Origin: PALSA-278 sp963760285 | GTDB taxonomy: Bacteria > Acidobacteriota > Terriglobia > Acidiferrales > UBA7541 | Assembly (NCBI GenBank): GCA_963760285.1 | Contig: CAVXCI010000001.1 | Span: 620,001 to 684,000 of the forward strand | Length of the DNA: 64,000 bases | Direction: 5' to 3' | Shown here: one piece after another, positions 60,118 to 64,000 of the stretch | Layout: each line of letters begins with the position of its first letter | Position numbering within the stretch: position 1 is the first letter of the stretch | Position numbers and translations under genes: made by a program | Notes under the pieces: model-generated | The model's input: the letters and a program-made list of their open reading frames with translations, nothing else | The model's database searches: none | Told to the model about the DNA's origin: nothing

Positions 60118-61101
60118 ATGGAAAACGCACTGAGTCTCGAGTTTCTGCGGGTGGTGGAACAGGGCGCGATTGCCGCCGCGCATACGATGGGGCTGGGTGA
60201 CCGTCATAAGGCGGACGAAGTCGCCGTGGAAGCCATGCGGAAGGCAATGGATGGCGTCGGCATGGATGGGACCATCGTGATTGGAGAAGGCGAGCGCGAT
60301 GAAGCCCCTATGCTTTTCATTGGAGAAAAAGTCGGCGCCGCCTTGCACGACAAGAATGCATCCTATCCGGGCGTGGATATAGCCGTTGATCCATTGGAAG
60401 GCACGAATCTCTGCGCAACTGGCGCGGCGAACGCAATCGCCGTCCTCGCCGCAAGCGAGAAAGGCGGCTTGCTTCATGCTCCCGACCTTTACATGGAAAA
60501 AATCGTCGTCGGTCCGGATTGCCGCGGCGCCGTGGAGCTGGACGCTCCCGTGTCTGACAATCTGCGCGCGATTGCCAAGCGGTTGAAACGAGACGTGGAA
60601 GACCTGGTAGTGGTTGTCCTGGAAAGGCCGCGCCATGAAGAACTGATTTCGGATATCCGCGCCGCGGGTGCGCGCATACGGCTTATTGGCGATGGAGATT
60701 TATCCGCGGGTATCAGCGCCGCCATCATGGGGACAGGAGTTCACGCGGTCATGGGCTCGGGAGGAGCTCCGGAAGGAGTTCTCACGGCAGCCGCTCTGCG
60801 ATGCCTGAACGGGCAGATCCTTGCGCGCCTGGTTGTGTCCAAGCCCGAACACCAGGAACGGCTGGCGGCCATGGGAGTGAAGGACTCCAGGCGCATATAC
60901 GACACGCATGAACTCGCCCCGGGGAAGAACATTATTTTCGCCTGCACCGGGGTGACGGACGGAAACCTGCTGCGGGGAGTCCGATTTTTCGGCGACGGCA
61001 TCCGCACGCATTCACTCATCCTCACCTATAACGAACGGCAAGTCCGGTTCATCGATTCAATTCATCTGGAGAAGAAGCCGGAAGCCCGCGTGCAGTTGTA
61101 A
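60118..61101 (+). CDS. glpX: Class II fructose-1,6-bisphosphatase GlpX
   Basis: 327 residues. Hydrolyses fructose-1,6-bisphosphate in gluconeogenesis. Diagnostic sequences: EFLRVVEQGAIAAAHTMGLG, the metal-binding VIGEGERDEAPMLFIGE and VDPLEGTNLCATG, and VMGSGGAPEGVLTAAALRCL near the C-terminus. Length is normal (E. coli GlpX 336). Transcribed alone; an upstream 160-base gap probably contains its promoter. Confidence 0.97.
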   Translation: MENALSLEFLRVVEQGAIAAAHTMGLGDRHKADEVAVEAMRKAMDGVGMDGTIVIGEGERDEAPMLFIGEKVGAALHDKNASYPGVDIAVDPLEGTNLCATGAANAIAVLAASEKGGLLHAPDLYMEKIVVGPDCRGAVELDAPVSDNLRAIAKRLKRDVEDLVVVVLERPRHEELISDIRAAGARIRLIGDGDLSAGISAAIMGTGVHAVMGSGGAPEGVLTAAALRCLNGQILARLVVSKPEHQERLAAMGVKDSRRIYDTHELAPGKNIIFACTGVTDGNLLRGVRFFGDGIRTHSLILTYNERQVRFIDSIHLEKKPEARVQL

Positions 61102-61191
61102 ACGAGCCCGGCGAACAACAGTCAATAAAAATAGCAGCGTCACGCTCCGTGCATAATAGCCAGAGCGTTCCCCCGAAACAATGCCGGCGCG

Positions 61192-61866
61192 TCAAACGCG
61201 TGAGGCGTGAGCGCGAAGTGGAGAAGATCCGCTGGAATGCCCCGCACGGGAAGGCATGTGCGCCATGCGGTCCCCCAGCGAAGAAGCTGAGAACATCGCG
61301 CCGGTGGCTTGACTCCCCACGTGCTCGGTGATGGCCTGGAGCCGTTTCAATATGGATTGCCACTGAACCAGGTCCAGCTGGCGCAGAAATGGACGGAGGT
61401 TCTGGATGAATGGATCCTCCAGGACAAGTTCGCCCTGGCTTTCGGGCACGAAGAACCGGTTCAGCCCCACTCCAAGCGCTTCCGATATTTTCTCCAGCGT
61501 GCCGAGGCTGGGCGTCATCTGCCCGCTTTCAATGCGGGACAGATACGACCTGGAAACCCTCGAGCGCGACTGCAACTGGCTTTGCGTCATGCCGCGCCAC
61601 TCGCGCAACTGCCGGACGCGATCTCCGATGCGCTCCACCGTTTGCAGATTCGGCCAAGGAGCGCCCTGCTGCTCCTGCGCTTCTGCCGGAGGTGGCTCCG
61701 GCGTCGGAAGCGCCACCGCCAAAATCGGCGGAAGCAGACGCAAACAGCGACGGCAATATCCCGTGCGTGTCCGGTATTGCACCAGACCGCAAAGGTTGCA
61801 TCGAATTACCTCACGATCAGCCAATTCCTGGCTATTTTTCTTATGTGCTCCGCCAAAGTCGGACAT
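61192..61866 (-). CDS. Zinc-ribbon plus XRE helix-turn-helix regulator
   Basis: 224 residues. An N-terminal zinc ribbon (IRCNLCGLVQYRTRTGYCRR with CRRC) is followed by a Pro-rich linker, then a HTH_3 domain (VRQLREWRGMTQSQLQSRSR and VSRSYLSRIESGQMTPSLGT). The C-terminal ~80 residues are helical and end in a Ser/Ala/His-rich tail without recognised domain. Zinc ribbon fused to XRE is an uncommon combination. Likely a DNA-binding regulator; targets unknown. A large AT-richer intergenic region lies upstream. Confidence 0.85.
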   Translation of the reverse strand: MSDFGGAHKKNSQELADREVIRCNLCGLVQYRTRTGYCRRCLRLLPPILAVALPTPEPPPAEAQEQQGAPWPNLQTVERIGDRVRQLREWRGMTQSQLQSRSRVSRSYLSRIESGQMTPSLGTLEKISEALGVGLNRFFVPESQGELVLEDPFIQNLRPFLRQLDLVQWQSILKRLQAITEHVGSQATGAMFSASSLGDRMAHMPSRAGHSSGSSPLRAHASRV

Positions 61867-62548
61867 TGAGTCCTCTCATTCGTCCTGACATCGCGGAATG
61901 GGTGAATTGTCTGCTGGGAAGGCAGATGACGGGCGCGATGGCATTCTGTCTGACAAGGTATTAGCAAGTCAAGTATTTTTTGAAGAATCTGTTGATTTCT
62001 CAGCCTTTACGCAAATGCATGCAAACAAAAGATTTAGCGACAAACCATTCAAGGTGCGAGTACTTGGCGCCAGAAAGGATGTGGCAATCGGCCTTCCAAA
62101 CTAACTTGTCACATGGAACTTTTTTTCATGATCGCATCGAGTCTCCACATTAAGTGCTGATGAAGACTCTAATTTCCCTTCTGTCGGGACCCCATTGCCC
62201 CACATTGAACCCTTGGGTTCAGGGGAAAGAAAAAAACGCGAGGTGATTCTCCCCATTCAACTTTGAAAATTGATGAATTGAGAATGAAAGAACCGTTTTG
62301 ACGAAGCAAGTATTGCGACTATTGCGTCAGCCGATAAGGTTTTTGACACGATCAGTTGTGAAATTGAGTTTTATGCCCCAAATGGCTCGGGCAGGATGGA
62401 CGGTGCGTATTGAGGGCCGAGGAAATACCAGGTGCCGGGTTAAGCTCTCAGTGCTCAAACATCAGGCGCGGGCATTTTTTGACCGACGCGACACTTCATG
62501 TCATTTTAGTGCGGAGCGCTTTATAACCCTTCCCAAAGGAACCCTGCG
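61867..62548. other. Long intergenic region upstream of the XRE regulator and the HD protein
   Basis: 682 bases with no convincing gene; noticeably richer in A+T than the surrounding coding DNA between about 61960 and 62360. It must carry promoters for both divergent genes. A short inverted repeat GAACCC-TTG-GGTTC occurs around 62207-62220. The open frame at 61898-62104 has no ribosome site or family resemblance. The region could hide a small RNA, but nothing specific supports that. Confidence 0.4.
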
Positions 62549-63121
62549 ATGCCATCACGTGAAGACGCCTGGCAGCTTCTCTGCGAATACACGCAAAATG
62601 AGAGCCTCCGCAAGCATGCTCTGGCGGTGGAGGCGTGCGTGCGAAGCTACGCGCGCCGAGCCGGAGCGGACGAGGAGCTTTGGGGCATCACGGCATTACT
62701 TCACGACTTCGATTACGAACGGTGGCCCAATGACAATCATCTGCCAGATGCCGAGCACCCCTGCGAAGGTTCGAAAATCCTACGCGGCAGGGGATACCCG
62801 GAAGACATGATCCATGCGATTCTGGCGCACGCGGACTACACGAATGTGGAGCGCCTCTCGCCGCTGGACCACACTCTCTTTGCCTGCGATGAATTGGCTG
62901 GATTTCTTACCGCCTGCGCGCTGGTGAAGCCCAGCAAAAGTCTTCGCGAAGTGGAAGCATCCTCGGTGAAGAGAAAGTTGAAGGATAAGGCATTCGCACG
63001 CGGTGTGAACCGCGATGACGTCCGCAAGGGCGCCGAGGAGTTGGGCCTGCCGATCGAAGAACACATCTCCAACTGCATCGAGGCAATGAGGGGCATCGCA
63101 GATCAGCTTGGTCTGGCCTAG
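62549..63121 (+). CDS. HD domain protein (predicted metal-dependent phosphohydrolase)
   Basis: 190 residues; CAAAGGA precedes the ATG. HD superfamily motifs: a histidine in LRKHALAVEACVRSYARRAG, the HD pair in ALLHDFDYERWPND, and a further His in AILAHADYTNVERLS. Small stand-alone HD proteins of this type act on nucleotides or similar phosphate esters; the substrate is unknown. Confidence 0.88.
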   Translation: MPSREDAWQLLCEYTQNESLRKHALAVEACVRSYARRAGADEELWGITALLHDFDYERWPNDNHLPDAEHPCEGSKILRGRGYPEDMIHAILAHADYTNVERLSPLDHTLFACDELAGFLTACALVKPSKSLREVEASSVKRKLKDKAFARGVNRDDVRKGAEELGLPIEEHISNCIEAMRGIADQLGLA

Positions 63122-63221
63122 GACACGGTCGGCTTCAGGAAAAATCGTGCATGATTTTGCCGTACGCGGGGAGCATCGTTGCGAATCAGGAGCCCCTTTA
63201 TGTTTGTGTTAAAATTGCGAA

Positions 63222-63590
63222 ATGGAGCGGGTGAAGGATTTCATGGGCGCAGCAATGCGCCGGCTTCAAGATCCGGGATCACCGATGGCCTGGTTGCGGG
63301 GCGCGTGGCCGACGCTGGCAGGCAAGCAACTCGCGCGCCGAACGGAGCCTTTGCATTTTCGCAACGGGCGCCTGGAAGTCCGGCTCCTGGTGCCCGGAGA
63401 AGAGGTGCAGTTGCGCGGATTGGAAGGCGACCTGGTCCGGCACATCAATAAGGCCTGGGGCCGGACGCTGGTTCGCGAAGTGCATTTTTCTCCCGCGCGA
63501 ATCAGATTGCCGCGCGCCATCGACAATAGCTACACTCCCTTCGTACGAAAAGGGAAAACGAACCCGGTCCTGCCGAAGAGTGCAAAATGA
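63222..63590 (+). CDS. DUF721/DciA family protein
   Basis: 122 residues with the DUF721 core (WLRGAWPTLAGKQLARRTEP, LHFRNGRLEVRLLVPGEEVQ). DciA is the ancestral loader of the replicative helicase DnaB in bacteria that lack DnaC/DnaI, so this is probably the helicase loader. It overlaps gatC by four bases. Confidence 0.88.
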   Translation: MERVKDFMGAAMRRLQDPGSPMAWLRGAWPTLAGKQLARRTEPLHFRNGRLEVRLLVPGEEVQLRGLEGDLVRHINKAWGRTLVREVHFSPARIRLPRAIDNSYTPFVRKGKTNPVLPKSAK

Positions 63591-63892
63591 GGATCAGCCG
63601 CGAAGAGGTGGTCCGCGTAGCCGAACTGGCACAGATGGATTTGACGGAAGAGGAAATCCGCACCTACCGCGAACAGTTGGACTCGATCCTCTCCTACATC
63701 GACAAGCTCAGCCAACTGGATACCTCTTCTGTGGAACCGATGGCGCAGATTATTTCTGTGCTGTCCGCCGATTACCTGGGCTCGCTGCGCGCCGATGTTG
63801 TCCGGCCCGACCAGGCGGGCGCCGAGATTCTCCGCCAGGCTCCTGATGCGTTCCCCCCCTGGTTCAAAGTGCCGCGGGTCATCGAGCGATAG
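63587..63892 (+). CDS. gatC: Asp-tRNA(Asn)/Glu-tRNA(Gln) amidotransferase subunit C
   Basis: 101 residues. GatC holds the GatA amidase and GatB kinase together in the enzyme that amidates mischarged Glu-tRNA(Gln) or Asp-tRNA(Asn). Conserved start (ISREEVVRVAELAQMDLTEE), middle (YIDKLSQLDTSSVEPM) and end (LRQAPDAFPPWFKVPRVIER). Its presence indicates that glutaminyl- or asparaginyl-tRNA is made by the indirect route. Confidence 0.95.
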   Translation: MRISREEVVRVAELAQMDLTEEEIRTYREQLDSILSYIDKLSQLDTSSVEPMAQIISVLSADYLGSLRADVVRPDQAGAEILRQAPDAFPPWFKVPRVIER

Positions 63893-63894
63893 GC

Positions 63895-64000
63895 GTGGAA
63901 AACACCTGGGACATTGCATCGGTCACTTCCGCCCTTCGAAAGAAAAGAATTTCTGCTCGTGAGCTGACAGCGGATTTCTACCGCCGCATCAAGAACGAGA
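63895..64000 (+). CDS. gatA: Glu-tRNA(Gln) amidotransferase subunit A, N-terminal fragment (runs off window)
   Basis: A GTG at 63895, two bases after the gatC stop, opens a frame reading ENTWDIASVTSALRKKRISA then RELTADFYRRIKNE up to the window edge. This matches the N-terminal helices of GatA amidases, and gatA follows gatC in many genomes. The amidase signature itself is outside the window. Confidence 0.8.
   Translation, partial: MENTWDIASVTSALRKKRISARELTADFYRRIKNE

Noticed and set aside
61898..62104. 68-codon frame upstream of the HD protein
   Set aside because: No ribosome site, no similarity, and it lies in the likely divergent promoter region.
62298..62810. 170-codon frame overlapping the start of the HD gene
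   Set aside because: Its second half is an out-of-frame reading of the HD gene; the first half has no motif.

Overview
The window reads as a G+C-rich bacterial chromosome segment, most likely from an acidobacterium. The best markers are two tandem MacB/FtsX-type permeases without an ATPase partner (the 'acidobacterial duplicated orphan permease' pattern) and a GloVer-repeat secreted protein at the left edge. A choice-of-anchor (ASH-type) surface-protein remnant also fits. No rRNA, tRNA, phage, integrase, transposase or CRISPR array was recognised, so this is ordinary chromosome with a few accessory patches. The taxonomic call is inference from gene families, not from a marker gene.

Layout. 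0-3.5 kb: edge of a secreted repeat protein, then the split proton-translocating transhydrogenase pntAA-AB-B on the minus strand. 3.9-7.3 kb: a compact three-gene redox/phosphorelay operon (receiver + Grx-like + TrxR-like flavoprotein; CNB + histidine kinase; UBP zinc finger). 7.4-10.4 kb: greA, a CDP-alcohol phosphatidyltransferase, isoaspartyl peptidase, msrA. 10.6-15.5 kb: the two permeases. 15.6-19.9 kb: STAS protein, DinB, an EF-G-like GTPase, an MDR oxidoreductase. 20-21.1 kb: a small XRE-controlled membrane/thioredoxin-fold operon with an operator on its promoter. 21.1-26.5 kb: a frameshifted Cys/Met-metabolism PLP enzyme, secreted redox proteins including a DsbD-alpha domain, and a LysM lytic transglycosylase. 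26.5-29 kb: a hairpin-rich intergenic patch, a collapsed surface-protein gene and an acidic/basic histone-like protein. 29-30.6 kb: HipA-like kinase with DUF3037. 30.7-36.6 kb: minus-strand lpdA-lipB-E1alpha-E1beta-E2 operon. 37-43 kb: dksA, comF, HNH endonuclease, a PD-(D/E)XK-like protein, a metallophosphoesterase, queA. 43.2-47.4 kb: heat-shock set hsp20-clpB-htpX. 47.6-50.3 kb: a coiled-coil protein, nagA, a glutaredoxin. 50.3-56.4 kb: F1/stator ATP synthase genes atpF'-F-H-A-G-D-C on the minus strand. 56.5-64 kb: a PNPOx-like protein, acyl-CoA dehydrogenase, DUF711, glpX, a zinc-ribbon XRE regulator, an HD protein, dciA, gatC and the start of gatA.

Sequence quality matters. Two stretches (about 31.4-36.2 kb and 47.7-52.2 kb) break nearly every gene with single-base indels, while the genes around them are intact. 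The broken genes include atpD and the 2-oxoacid dehydrogenase, and several breaks are in homopolymers (for example seven A where six are needed at the start of atpD, and a missing C in a C-run of E1beta). I read these as probable sequencing or assembly errors rather than gene decay. They are listed as 'pseudogene' only because the frame is broken as given.

The most interesting candidate for an undescribed system is the 3.9-7.3 kb operon. A receiver domain is fused to a glutaredoxin-like and a thioredoxin-reductase-like module that have both lost their CxxC, next to a cyclic-nucleotide-binding-fold histidine kinase and a bacterial UBP-type zinc finger. It lies divergent to the NADPH-producing transhydrogenase. 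Secondary candidates are the HipA-like kinase/DUF3037 pair, the uncharacterised PD-(D/E)XK protein and the XRE-operator cassette.
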